A stretch of 64,000 nt of DNA from Theodoxus fluviatilis (GCA_034096865.1 JAWQFJ010017003.1:45001-109000); one strand, 5' to 3'. Shown: positions 10,521 to 23,164, counted from the first letter of the stretch. Numbers and translations: made by a program. The notes: generated from the letters alone by a model not told the origin.

Positions 10521-13430
10521 TAGATATAGCTATGCATTTAGATGAGATGCTTGAACTTTATCAGATACTGGAGTTAGTTGTGTTGACATGAATGTTATCT
10601 CTGTCAGCATTGACACTACTGCATGGTTTTCTCACCAACTCAGAAATGGCAGACTTCTAGATAAGCACAAATTTGCATGACTTGTGCCATGAAGTTCAAG
10701 GTCGCAGCTAGCTGGATCTTATTAGGTAACATCCTCATGGAGATATTTCAATGATTTTAATACTAATAATTTAACATGCTGAGACATTACTGTGAGTGTA
10801 CTGTCATTAGGTTTTTTCTCTGTGGCAAATGTTGTAAGCGTACTTTTGCTGGTGGGCAGTCTTTGCTGAGATTTTAGTATTATGCCAGCATGTATGCTAC
10901 TCTGAGAACCGTATCAAATTTTATCTCTCCCACAAGAAAAACTCTCATATCTTTGGTTATCAGGTTTGCACCCAGTACTGTTTCAAAACTCTGTTTTTCT
11001 TGTTTTCTTTTTATAACTGCAGTGTAAAATATTCATAATAATCTGGATAATAATTGTGTGTTATGTCTTAGTGTAATTATGATTTTCTCACTCTACTGCA
11101 GGATGTAGAACATTTTGGGAAGAAGTGTACATATGGGGAAGTTAATGGGACCTCATTTGTAAGATTTACTGCTTACTGGTTGAAGCTTGATGACATCAGG
11201 AAGCCAGCCAGCCAGTCAGATGGTGTTGTTGCAAAGGGGACTGGCTTTACAAGGGATGTTGGCAGAGAGGGTGGCTCCTGTACCAAAGCTTGGCCTTGTC
11301 ACCCCTTTGTGTTGATGCTTCTCGCATCCTGTCGTGGCTCTCTGCATAGTGTCTTGGTGATGCTGGGTAGGCAAGGCATTATTGTGATCACAGCCCCTCC
11401 ACCCAAATGCAGCCATAGTTGTTGAATATAGAGTAGTGACAAGTGGAAGTGAAAAATGTCAGCTTTGGCGCAATGAGCTAGACATGTTGGATGGAAACAT
11501 CTTTGCTGTTTTATGTCAATTGGCCAGCAAGGTAAGGAAGGGTTTTGGCTATCTAAAAAAAATTATTATTGTGATTAGCTTGTAATGTTCCTGTAGTTTT
11601 GTTGTTTATGTATTATTTTAGTAAGCAGATAATTTGGTATTGTGAAAGATTGTAATTGAGGATTGAGTAGTAAATCCAGTATTGCTTGTTATGGTATAAT
11701 GGTCTTTCATGGTTGTCACGTTTTTCAGAGAGAATGTAATATGCCAATCCTCACAGTTAATGAAATGCTTCTGGTGTTTCTCGATGTGAATTTCACATTT
11801 CTTTTGTGTATAATCTGTAAAGTGTAAAGTAATTTTTTTTGTATATGGTGCATGTTGTTGTCCTAATAAGGGGTGTCTTTTGTGATTTTTCCAGCCAATA
11901 AATGACTGGATTCCTCAGTGCAAGTTGTGGAATTGTTTTGAAAAACATTGCTGTCAACTGGAGAATTTTATTGAGCTAAGGAATATCCCAAAGTGTATTT
12001 CCTATATTTTCTCCACATCAATGTCATGGAGGAAAAGAGACTTTTTCTACAATGATCAATGAGGGCTACATTCTCTAAATTGTTCAGAAATTCAATTATG
12101 ATAAGTTTTCTGACAATGCTTGGCAAGAATGTTCAGTATCAGCAACTGTTCAGCTGTGGAGGTCCAGGTTTCCCGCTGCTGAAGTGAAAGAACTGGAGGC
12201 TTTGCTTTCTAGTGCAGGGAGAGTGCCCAAGATTCACCTGGAAGTAAGACACGAGGTTGACTATTTTGCCACTGGGCATGACCTAGATGCTAGCCAGGAA
12301 CGAATTTTAGTCCAGGATTGATTGCTCCAGGTTACGTCCGGATGTTCTGGCGAGAAGGCAGAGGTGCTTGCACCATTTGGAGACCTGACAGATCCCAGTA
12401 CCTGTGCCATCCGTCCATGTCTTAAGCATCAAAAGTGCTGAAAGCAAAGTAAAGTGTTTGTGGCTTCAGATTTGAGTCACTAACCCAGAACTGGTTCATG
12501 TCACTAGAAAAGTCAGCTCCTAAGTTGACCTCTTCTGCTCAATAAGAATAACTTGTTATACAGGTGGATGATGGACAAACTGTTCCTTCATTGTGTGTTC
12601 ATGGTTGACGACAAAGCCCCACCAAAGGGTGCAACATGATGTTGGACTGATTCAGTGTGCAGATATAGTCACCTGCAAGCCAGCTTGTGCAAACACAGGC
12701 AACACATGCACGCATGCATCTGCAGACCTTGGCCTCCATTGTTACTGTATTCACATGGACATTTCCCAGATTGACCGGCAAGGTTGCAAGCCCTTCACCA
12801 TGTTTATATGAAGCAGTTGCTATCTCTAGTCTGCAGCCCTTATGCAAACTTTATTCAATAGCTTCCACTACCAAAATGCATCTGCAATCCTGTTGGTAAG
12901 CCAGCAATTGTGGGCTTCTAACAATTGCCAACAACGAAATAATCTCCTTGGCAACCATGCATAGTGTTATTTTATCAGTCACATCCGGCAAACAGGAAAT
13001 CACATAAACCTCAAGGTTCATGTAAACAAATTCCCATTCTCTAGACAAATAAGCGAGTTCTTGTTGCTAAGTGTTTGATATATGCAACTTCCTCTATGGA
13101 TACACCTTTGCATTTCCAAATTTTAATCAGCTGCTAAAATGCTTATTTTTGTCTCTATCTTATCTTCCGTTTTCAATTATATTAAACAGCATCCCCTCTC
13201 TCTGAAAAAAAAAGTACTGAAAGTTTTCCATTCAGTCATTACGGGCGAAAAAGTTATGTGTCATATCAGCTGTAGTCCCCTGATTACATTGTGCAAAGAA
13301 GATTCCAGCCGCCATTTTCACATCGGTTCCTGTTATTAATCTCCAGTCAACTTTCTTGTGAATAATTACAGTTAACAGTTTCCTCTTTCCTATATCATTT
13401 AGCAGTTCCTCGCAAGAAATGTCTCATCTG
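10521..13430. other. Intergenic, nothing identified
   Basis: No exon, RNA gene or repeat family is recognised. Open frames here are short and show no protein family signature. An AATAAA at 11897-11902 could be an alternative WBP2 poly(A) site. The DNA is AT-rich and single-copy-like within this window. Confidence 0.5.
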
Positions 13431-13435
13431 CAGCC

Positions 13436-13522
13436 ACCCCCCCCCCCCCCTCCCCCCCCTCTCCAAATGTGTAAGCAGCCTGCCATTGCAAACAGCCCCC
13501 CCCCCCCCCCCCCCCCCCCCCC
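13436..13522 (+). repeat. Poly-C low-complexity tracts
   Basis: Two long C runs (about 13436-13459 and 13497-13522) around a short unique bridge. They make false proline-rich frames. Confidence 0.9.
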
Positions 13523-14037
13523 AGCAAACAGCTGCCACTGTAAACATGTCAACAGCCCAACTGCAAACGTCACGTCAGCAGTACACAGCCTGGTCAACAT
13601 ATCACCAGCGTGCAGTCCCTTCTGCAGACGCCGTGTTTGCTGTCTTTGTCGGACACAATGCCAGTAGTTTCCCCTAATTCAGACAATAATGGTGCGTCTG
13701 CTGCTCACGTTGCTGTAGCCATAGAAAGCCGTGACAACAAAAACAAAAATCGATTCATCACAGCGAGACTAAGCTGGAAGTGCTGGGGGAAAAAAGCACA
13801 CAACTGGAAACAGAGTAAGCCTGCCGCGGTGTTTCCAAGTCGGTTTTCCACTCCTTTTGTTGGTTACTCGCTGGATCAGGCCAGCGGGGATTTGACTATC
13901 GAAACTGCAGAAGGCAATGATTACGGTTGCTTGCACGTACCCGCCTGAGTGGCACACACAAAATTATGTCAAAGTGGTCTACGGCTGGAAAATTCAAATA
14001 GTGTTCCTGCCCCTCGATTGGAACAGCTGTGTGAGGT
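13523..14037. other. Anonymous DNA before the second CAAGGTCA element
   Basis: A 112-codon open frame runs through 13610-13948 on +, but I recognise no domain and it has no visible splice or promoter context. Treated as chance. Confidence 0.4.
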
Positions 14038-14908
14038 CGTTTTTTGACTCACATGCGAAGCAAAAGTGAGTCTATGTACTGAGCCGTGTCGTCCGTCCGT
14101 CCGTCCGTCCGTCCGTCCGGGCGGGCGTCCGTAAAAAACTTAAACGTTGGATTTTTCTCGGAGACTATTAAGTCTATCAACACCAAATGTGGCATGATGG
14201 TGTATGATGACAAGGCCTCAAAAAATATACATAGTGACTTGACCTTGCTTCAAGGTCAAGGTCACAGGAGCCATAAATGTGGTCTCAAAAACAGTCATTT
14301 TTCACATTTTCCCAATTTTCTCCCACGTTATTGAGAATGGCGACCTCAGCTACAAGTGGTATATAGGTCAAAGCAAGCCCTATCTTTTGATACCAGTTTG
14401 GTTGACCTTGCTTCAAGGTCAAGGTCACAGGAGCTCTTCAAAGTTGGATTGTATACATATTTTGAAGTGACCTTGACCCTGAACTATGGAAGATAACTGT
14501 TTCAAACTTAATAATTATGTGGGGCACATGTTATACTTTCATCATGAGACACATTTGTTCACATATCATCAAGGTCAAGGTCACTTTGACCCTTATGAAA
14601 TGTGACCAAAATGGGGTAGTGAACCACTAAAAGTGACTATATCTCATGGTAGAAAGTGCCAATAAGCACCATTGTGCTTCCTATGCCTTGAATTAACAGC
14701 TTTGTGTTGCATGACCTTGGATGACCTTGACCTTGGGTCAAGGTCACATGTATTTTGGTAGGAAAAATGTGTAAAGCATTTCTTTGTGTATGATGTCATT
14801 GGTAGGTTTAGTTGGTTGACCTTGACCTTGAAGGTCACCTGAAGGTCAAGGTCATATAAAGGTCAAGGTCAAGCATGTGAGTCGTGTGGGCATTGCCCTT
14901 CGTTTTTT
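14038..14908 (+). mobile_element. Non-autonomous element rich in CAAGGTCA repeats, copy 2, with 8-bp target duplication
   Basis: The 855-bp body (14046-14900) is flanked on both sides by CGTTTTTT (14038-14045 and 14901-14908), so the ends are well defined. It begins GACTCACATGCGAAGC and ends GGGCATTGCCCTT, with the same subterminal inverted GACTCACATGC/GCATGTGAGTC as copy 1. An 8-bp target duplication is typical of hAT transposons, but the poly-T in the site makes chance possible. It carries about a dozen AGGTCA-type half sites, many as TCAAGGTCA, and no coding frame. Very similar to copy 1, so the family was active in the recent past. Confidence 0.8.
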
Positions 14909-15357
14909 AATATTATTGAAAAACCGCTGTCGGTATCAAAATTAAGGAAGTCGACCATATAGATACAGAAAGGGTGGACCAGCACAGGTTTGTGTTGCAA
15001 AGAACAATAGCGGCGTGTCGTGTGCAAGACTCACTGGCGAGTTTGGGTCTGTGCCAAAAAATTAATACATGTTCTTCCTGTTTTACCGCCACCACGTGAT
15101 TGCATAAACTGCCGCGGATCGTGTATGGTTGGGTTGCTGGAGCAGAACTGAAAAGCTCCCCAACAAGGTTTCGAAACTGTGGCATCAGTTACAATGAAGT
15201 TGAACACATCGTACAAAACCCCACTTCAGTCACTACATCTTTCCTTCTTGACTGAGAAGTTTCGAAGGCATCTTCGTGACAGCAGAGCTAGTCCAGAAGG
15301 ACAAAGACGAAATGACGTGCTGAGTCACAATAAATAGAATGAATCGAATGATACTGT
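14909..15357. other. Anonymous DNA
   Basis: No gene or repeat recognised between the CAAGGTCA element and the duplicated block. Confidence 0.45.
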
Positions 15358-17163
15358 GTGATAAGGTGCACCTATCACCAAAGATTATAGGTGCTATCAC
15401 CTGCAAGTGTATTGTACATTTACTGTGTTCATGTCATAAGGTGCACCTATCACCAAGTGTATTGTACATCTGCTGTACTCATCCTCTATTGAGTTATCCC
15501 TCCTTCTGTCTCTCCCCACCCACCCACCGTCGGATCTCTCTGTGTGTTAGACCTCTCTCCAACCACCCCAGCTGACCGCTCTGCCACCCCTCCTCTGCTG
15601 TGGTGTGATTCTTGGTGCAGCCGCCCTGTCAGTCACTCGTTACACACATTGCACACGTCGCACACTCTGAGAGAGCCTTGCATCAAGTCACATCCTGCTT
15701 CGCAGAAGCTGCCCAGCTCTTCGGACTGGAAGTCAGCCTAAAGAAGACGGAGGTCCTCCACCAACCTTTCACATCTACATTGGGGAGACCGAACTACGCT
15801 CTGTCAGCCAGTTCACATACCTGGGCTGCACCATCACGGCAGATGCCAAGATAGACAAGAAAGTGGACAGCAGAATAGCCAAGGCCAGCAGAGCCTTTGG
15901 CAGGTTGTATAAGAGAGTGTGGAGCAACAAACACCTCAGAAAGGTCACAAAAATCAGTGTATACAGAGCGGTTGCCCTTACCACACTCCTGTAGCCTATG
16001 GTTCAAAATCCTGGGTCCTGTACCACCGACACCTGAGGCTCTTGGAACGCTTCCACCAACGCTGTATTCTACGATCCTGGAGATACACTGGAGCAACTAC
16101 ATCACAAATGTGGAAGTTTCGGAACGGTCTCAACTCACCAGCATAGAGACCATGCTTTTGAGATCTCAGCTGCGCTGGGCAGGCCATGTTTCCAGAATGG
16201 AAAACCACCACCTGCCCAAGGTAGCACTATTTGGTGAGCTTTCCACTGGTCGACGTGACAAAGGGGGCCCGAAAAAGATATACAAAGACTCTCAAGAAAG
16301 CCCTCATCTCCTGCAACATCGATCACCGACAGTGGACCTCCGTCGCCGCTGACAGAGATGCCTGGCGCCACACCATCAATAAAGCCACGGCAGTGTTGGA
16401 GAGCTCCCGCAGGAACACACTAAAGGAGAAGCGCAAGATCGAGGAGAAAAAACCGAGAGGGCGTCATGCTAGACCCTGGCCGGACCTTCCCCTGCGGCCG
16501 CTGTGGTCGGGCTTGCCGGTCCCGCATCGGCTTCTACAGCCACTAACGTGTCTGCGGTGGTCGTGAATGGCAGCATCGACTCATCTTCGTTCTCGAAGCA
16601 GCGCCATAGTAATAGTAACATTAGCGTGACCCCTGGCTAGTGAGCCGTTCTCCCACTCTGGCATCTGAATTGTAACATTTTGACTATAGATATGATGTTT
16701 TCCCTCAAGTAAGACAACTACTTGCAACGGCATGTGATTCATTCATTACACTGTGTTATGCTGAATGAGACAATGTTTGTAAGAAGTCATTTCAAAGTAA
16801 GTTAAATTAAGTAATCTCTCTTTTCTGCCAAATGGAAGCACAGCCCAGGAACCAGGGTTAGGATCTGGGAAATAATCTACACCCTGGCTCCTGTGAGGTC
16901 CGTGCATTCCTTTCTTAAGGGGGAAGGGCACACAAGACGAGAGCTAGACCACTGCCACCATGGTCTAGAAAGACCACTTCTACCACGGTCTAGAGAGACC
17001 ACTGCCACCATGGTCTTGGGTTGGTCCAGGCCATTATCATCAGGCCTCGGACCAGCAAGCAGCTCCTGTACCCATGGATGAAAAATAAAGTTGTGGAAAG
17101 CAGCTACGATTTTGTCTCATACCTGCGCCCTGCCACCATCATGCCTTATTCTACTCCACCACA
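15358..17163 (+). repeat. Large dispersed repeat block, copy A (interrupted by a LINE)
   Basis: Matches 18255-20617 along its length once the 15645-16615 insertion is removed. Order: two palindromic GGTGCACC motifs (15358-15378 and about 15434-15453); a pyrimidine-rich stretch ending CTGTCAGTCACTC; the LINE insertion; the phrase GTGACCCCTGGCTAGTGAGC; about 3 units of the CCACTGCCACCA minisatellite (16951-17020); and an AATAAA-containing end (17084-17163). No coding. It could be a non-autonomous transposon or a segmental duplication. Confidence 0.8.
15645..16615 (+). mobile_element. LINE 3' fragment inserted in repeat block A (reverse transcriptase thumb and C-terminal finger, broken)
   Basis: Pieces of one LINE protein lie in shifting frames: AAQLFGLEVSLKKTEVL (RT motif D, about 15700-15755), FTYLGCTI (about 15813), RLLERFHQRC, WAGHVSRME (16177-16203), DAWRHTI, and FPCGRCGRACRSRIG (16488-16531), the start of a C-x2-C-x12-H-x3-C finger whose Gln after His is TAA. 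The frame changes at least three times and the palm is missing, so the copy is 5'-truncated and dead. Repeat block B has no insertion at the same point. The junctions carry TTACA (15640-15644) and TAACA (16616-16620), a possible short target duplication. The same family recurs on the minus strand at 48925-49150. Confidence 0.88.
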
Positions 17164-18252
17164 AATGGCGTTGTCGGCAGGATGAGACATCGTGCTCTTT
17201 CTACAACCTTTCTGAATACCATCGGAGCCTGATGCTTTCCACGGAGGAAAGGACTAAAAACTACTGCCTCCATTTCGCCATCGGACGCCTCCAGCTTGAA
17301 GCATACGCCATCTCTGCCACTTTCGAGACTAGGCCTCAACCTCCGCCTCACCGACAGGAAAATGGTCAGTGCCGCCATTCAATACATGGCCTCCTCCGTA
17401 ACCTGCCACCGATTCCTCGTCATCGCTGGAGCATCCCTGCCCCAACATCGCCGTCAAGTAAAGCCACAAAAAGCTGCCTCTCCAGGGGCACCCATCCAAC
17501 CTGCTTTTGATGTGTCTGGAACCACAAGCCAACCCCGTTCACCCGAGAATAGCAGACGCCTTCAATGGAACACTAAAACAACGGCTGGCCTTCCACCCGC
17601 CCGCCTCCAGAACTCATTCCCGTCAAAGACATTTAGGTATTTTGTGACTGCCGTTTTCGTTTTCGTTTCTGAGAGACAATGAACAGTGCTGTGAGAAACA
17701 TGGATGCAATTCTCTTCATTGGAATGGACACTCTTACTGTAAGTAATTCATTTGTTTACATGTCGCGCCACATGGCTGCCTATCCACTTTCAAGTAATGA
17801 ACTGTTGTTTCACATTGAAGTTGTGCTTAACACTTGAAGTGTCCACCCGCCCCAGAGTTGAGTAAGTCGAAAAGAGGACTGAATGAGACCGTCAGATCAT
17901 GAGTGCCTGTCAAATACAGCCTATGATCCTGAATGTGTGATCTCATGTCAGACAACGTTGTCAGTGTTTATTTTTGTCCTGCTCGATTCATAGATTTCAG
18001 ATGTACTTTGGGCCCTGATAATCGTCAGCCTTAGTCACATTTGTTGGTCAAATACCAGTCTTTGAACATAACGAGCGAGTGTTTTTTTTCTTGTACGTCA
18101 TGGTTGAATGTACCTTGGATTTTGGTCAAATACCTGCCTCGGATTCATTCTAGTGAAAGGTCACGCCATGAACTGTGTATTTTGTTGTTTCAATCAGTGC
18201 GGACACTGATTCAATTTCACTGGGGGGGGGTGGGGGGTGGGGGTGGGGGGAC
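17164..18252. other. Anonymous DNA between the two repeat blocks
   Basis: Open frames up to 139 codons occur (17091-17510, +) in GC-richer DNA, but no domain is recognised. G-runs at 18224-18250 immediately precede block B. Confidence 0.45.
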
Positions 18253-20617
18253 ATGTGATAAGGTGCACCTATCACCAAGTGTATTGTACATCTACTGTAC
18301 TGTGTTCATGTCATAGGGTGCACCTATCACCAAGTGTATTGTACATCTGCTGTGTTCATCCTCTATTCAGTTATCCCTGCTTCTGTCTCTTCCCACCCCC
18401 TATCCTGTGTCAGACCTCTCTGTGTGTCAGACCTCTCTCCAACCCCCCCCCCCCTCCTTTGTGCAATGCAAGCTGACTAGCTGACTGCTCTGGAACCCCT
18501 CCTCTGCTGTGGTCTGATTGTTAGTGCAGCTGCCCTGTCAGTCACTCCTTACATTAGCGTGACCCCTGGCTAGTGAGCCGTTCTCCCACTCTGGCATCTG
18601 AATTGTAACATTTTGACTATAAATCTGATGTTTTCCCTCAAGTAAGAAAGCTAGTTGCAACAGCATGTGATTCATTCAATAGACTGTTACGCTGAATGAG
18701 GCAAACATTTGTAAGAAGTAATTTCAAAGTAAGTTAAATTAAGTAATCTCTCTTTTCTGCCAAATGGAAGCACAACTCAGGAACCAGGGTTAGGATCTGG
18801 GAAATAATCTACACCCTGGCTCCTGTGAGGTCCGTGCATTCCCTTGTTAAGGGGGAGACGGCACACAGCCAGAGAGACCACTGCCACCACGGTCTAGAGA
18901 GACCACTGCCACCACGGTCTAGAGAGACCACTGCCACCACGGTCTAGAGAGACCACTGCCACCACGGTCTAGAGAGACCACTGCCACCACGGTCTAGAGA
19001 GACCACTGCCACCACGGTCTAGAGAGACCACTGCCACCACGGTCTAGAGAGACCACTGCCACCACGGTCTAGAGAGACCACTGCCACCACGGTCTAGAGA
19101 GACCACTGCCACCACGGTCTAGAGAGACCACTGCCACCACGGTCTAGAGAGACCACTGCCACCACGGTCCAGAGAGACCACTGCCACCACGGTCTAGAGA
19201 GACCACTGCCACCACGGACTAGAGAGACCACTGCCACCACGGTCTAGAGAGACCACTGCCACCACGGTCTAGAGAGACCACTGCCACCACGGTCTAGAGA
19301 GACCACTGCCACCACGGTCTAGAGAGACCACTGCCACCACGGTCTAGAGAGACCACTGCCACCACGGTCTAGAGAGACCACTGCCACCACGGTCTAGAGA
19401 GACCACTGCCACCACGGTCTAGAGAGACCACTGCCACCACGGTCCAGAGAGACCACTGCCACCACGGACCAGAGAGACCACTGCCACCACGGTCTAGAGA
19501 GACCACTGCCACCACGGTCTAGAGAGACCACTGCCACCACGGTCTAGAGAGACCACTGCCACCACGGTCTAGAGAGACCACTGCCACCACGGTCTAGAGA
19601 GACCACTGCCACCACGGTCTAGAGAGACCACTGCCACCACGGTCTAGAGAGACCACTGCCACCACGGTCTAGAGAGACCACTGCCACCACGGTCTAGAGA
19701 GACCACTGCCACCACGGTCTAGAGAGATCACTGCCACCACGGTCTAGAGAGACCACTGCCACCACGGTCTAGAGAGACCACTGCCACCACGGTCTAGAGA
19801 GACCACTGCCACCACGGTCTAGAGAGACCACTGCCACCACGGCCTAGAGAGACCACTGCCACCACGGTCTAGAGAGACCACTGCCACCACGGTCTAGAGA
19901 GACCACTGCCACCACGTCTAGAGAGACCACTGCCACCACGGTCTAGAGAGACCACTGCCACCACGGTCTAGAGAGACCACTGCCACCACGGTCTAGAGAG
20001 ACCACTGCCACCACGGTCTAGAGAGACCACTGCCACCACGGTCTAGAGAGACCACTGCCACCACGGTCTAGAGAGACCACTGCCACCACGGACTAGAGAG
20101 ACCACTGCCACCACGGTCTAGAGAGACCACTGCCACCACGGTCTAGAGAGACCACTGCCACCACGGACCTAGAGAGACCACTGCCACCACGGTCTAGAGA
20201 GACCACTGCCACCACGGTCTAGAGAGACCACTGCCACCACGGACCAGAGAGACCACTGCCACCACGGACTAGAGAGACCACTGCCACCACGGTCTAGAGA
20301 GACCACTGCCACCACGGTCTAGAGAGACCACTGCCACCACGGACCAGAGAGACCACTGCCACCACGGTCGAGAGAGACCACTGCCACCACGGTCTAGAGA
20401 GACCACTGCCACCACGGTCTAGAGAGACCACTGCCACCACGGTCTAGAGAGACCACTGCCACCACGGTCTTGGGTTGGTCCAGGCCATTATCATCAGGCC
20501 TCGGACCATCCAGCAGCTCCTGTACCCATGGGTAAAAAATAAAGTTGTGGAAAGCAGCTATGATTTTGTCTCATACCTGCGCCTTGCTACCATCATGCCT
20601 TATTCCACTTCACCACA
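18253..20617 (+). repeat. Large dispersed repeat block, copy B (uninterrupted, expanded minisatellite)
   Basis: Same order as copy A: two palindromic GGTGCACC motifs (18255-18275 and about 18313-18331), the pyrimidine-rich stretch, CTGTCAGTCACTCC joined directly to TTACATTAGCGTGACC (the empty LINE site, 18549-18553), a minisatellite of about 64 units, and the shared end with AATAAA (about 20537). Divergence from A is a few percent by eye. Confidence 0.82.
18872..20470 (+). repeat. 25-bp minisatellite, about 64 units
   Basis: Unit GAGAGACCACTGCCACCACG followed by GTCTA. Most units are identical; variants (GACCA, GACTA, GTCCA) recur in scattered units. There is one 24-bp unit near 19910-19925 and one 26-bp unit near 20160-20175. 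There are no spacers, so it is not a CRISPR array. Confidence 0.97.
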
Positions 20618-20779
20618 TGCATACGTGGTGACTTAAAAGATAGGAATGATCTACAAAACCTATCCCTATCTTATGAATCACGTGGATCGGAAAATAGAAC
20701 ATACACACACACAGGCACGTATGCACACACGTACGCACATGCACACACACCACACATAAGCACGCATGCATACAGGTAT

Positions 20780-20821
<42 letters not shown>
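20780..20821 (+). repeat. (CA)n microsatellite
   Basis: About 20 CA units, preceded from 20700 by a looser CA/GCAC-rich stretch. Confidence 0.93.
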
Positions 20822-20823
<2 letters not shown>

Positions 20824-21027
20824 CACACCAAACTAGAATACGGAGTTTGGAAAATTTCCAAATGTTAGACGCTGAGAATGATCTCATCGACACTTCTTTC
20901 ACGCCTACCGTCCATATTTTTGCTGCAGAGTTTCCCACGCTGGAGGTCACGATCATCTAAGGACAGACAAGTATTTTCAAATCGCACTTCTAAGCGACTA
21001 GCTGTGAAGGAGTTACAAAAGTGTTAT

Positions 21028-21090
<63 letters not shown>

Positions 21091-22500
21091 CACGCACACA
21101 CACACAACACACACACACACCAAAAGCATGCCAATCTTATGACACTGCCATTAGCGACAGATGAGTTTCAAGATGCGTTCGACAAAATCCTGAAGAAAGC
21201 ATTTTCACATCCCATCAACGAACTGGATGGGGAAACATCTGAAGAATGATTTAGACGTTATGTACCGAGGAACGTCAACATGGAGAAATCGAAATGACAT
21301 ATCAACTTCCCACTAAAGTTTGTTCAATATATTCACGAGAAAGCAAACAGAAACGAGAAAAGCAACATGTTTTTCTGCAGCAGTGTCCCTGTTCCGTCCA
21401 TTGCCTAGACAGTAATGTTTGAACTCTGTTAGACGGCATTTGGCGCTATGCATTGGCATCAAGAGCAAAGAGAGAGAGAGAGAGTTAGCAGTCCAGGAGG
21501 TAGATCACAGCTTTGAAGTGGAAATCTTTCATCGCTTTTGTGGCTGGAGATGAAAGACCAAGACAAAGTCCATCAAAAGGACTCACAGGCGCCACCTAGG
21601 GGGGAAGGAAAACGAGCAGTAACCTTTTCCTGCGCGTGGACAGCAATAGGTACTCTGCAAATACTCCATAGATAAGAAGTCTCAGAGGGATTCATCTGTC
21701 TCTCCCCTTTCAACTTCAGTCCTCCACACCAACGTTCTTCCTTCGAGTGTTGACGGTGCACTAAACGATCTTGGAGGGTATACTTCGATCTTGTGTATCT
21801 TTTTCAACAGACATTTGGACAACATGATACTCCACAGGAATTCATCAGCCTTGGATATTCTTGTATCACCGTAATAGGTATTCAAGGCCGCATCTGAAAA
21901 GAAGCTTTCATTTTGAAGACACGTCAGCTAGTTGAAATGGTTGAGTATGGGTATCGTCTCGTGGATATAACAAACCACGTTATTTCGATGTCTTCACAGC
22001 TCTTTTCAAACACGCTTGGAGTATTATTTGAGGACAACGGTGGTGCAGACGTCTCAAAGATTCTTAGGAGAAGATTTATACTTGAAGATTTGTTAGTGTT
22101 GTCGAAAAGGTCGAACATATATAATGTCTCTCGGCTGTAAGGAATCATCGCGTTAGAGTTCATGAGAACTGCTTTCGAACACCCTTTCTTGAGGGCACCA
22201 ACGAGAACGATGCAGTTATCATTCAGCGCGTGTGTATGATACATCGGGTGAGTTCTTCATCTAAGTTTATGTTCAATGACAGCAGCTTTCTTCGGTCGTT
22301 TATCTAAAAAAGTTAAACGCGAGTAGCGTGGATATTTCAATGCAGGACATGAGAAAAATAATGGTGAAACTGGATACTATTCTCGAGAGGGATGTTTTGC
22401 CTCTTCGACACCGCCCATTAAAAAGTTTCCAAATGTTTATGTGGCGCAAGTGAAAGGACAAAGAGTGTGATCTCCCCAAAGAGGCAAGTTCAAGAGAAGG
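20822..22500 (+). pseudogene. Decayed coding-like region, unidentified
   Basis: Several + strand segments have normal protein-like composition: 20835-20960 (contains NFQMLDAENDLID), 21130-21249 (contains DEFQDAFDKILKKAF, ending TGA), 21913-22140 (75 codons) and about 22300-22440 (contains MQDMRKIMVKLDTILERDV). They are separated by stops, frame changes and a CA repeat. The minus strand of 21682-22244 is also open in two long pieces, so strand is not certain. I do not recognise the family. It may be the remains of a large gene or of an endogenous mobile or viral element. Confidence 0.3.
21030..21120 (+). repeat. (CA)n microsatellite
   Basis: CA units with a few CGCA interruptions, lying inside the coding-like region and separating two of its segments. 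Confidence 0.95.
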
Positions 22501-22844
22501 CAAGAGGAAATAGAGTGCACAGCAGAGGCTGTTAGGCAGCTAGATCCCATGTGGCGACCATAAAAAGGTGCATAATTCTTATCAGAGTGAGCCATACTTC
22601 AAGCACTGCAAAAAGTCGTCAAGGCCATGGCGCCAGAAAACTGAAGATATGTCAATGTGTTCGCCTTGGTGTGTCAAGTTCTGTCTTTATTCTTTCCTGT
22701 CCTGCTTTTCCACCCCTACCTCTACCTTTCCTGTGCTTTTTCCTCCGTGCAGATTTGCTTCTTGTGTTTCCATTCCATTTTTCCACGCTTTGACATCATC
22801 ACTAAAATACATTCAACATTTTCTCGTGAAGTTTCATGCGCACA

Positions 22845-23164
22845 CACATCTACGTACTCACACACACATGTACACACAACACAACACACACACACACACA
22901 AACACACACATACATCGACATACACACACAAACACACACATACATCTACATGTACACACACAAACACACACATACATCTACATACACACACAAATATCTA
23001 CATATACACATATCTACATACACACACACGTACATACAACACCCAAACACACACAAATATACACACACAAACACACACACACACACACACGTATATTCAA
23101 CACACAAACACACATACAAACAAACACACATACACACACGTACACACACACACGTACATACAAC

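Noticed and set aside
13610..13948. 112-codon + open frame
   Set aside because: No recognised family and no conserved structure; a different frame is open just before it.
18872..20470. CRISPR-like array of 25-bp repeats
   Set aside because: Units are head to tail without spacers, and the DNA is clearly eukaryotic.
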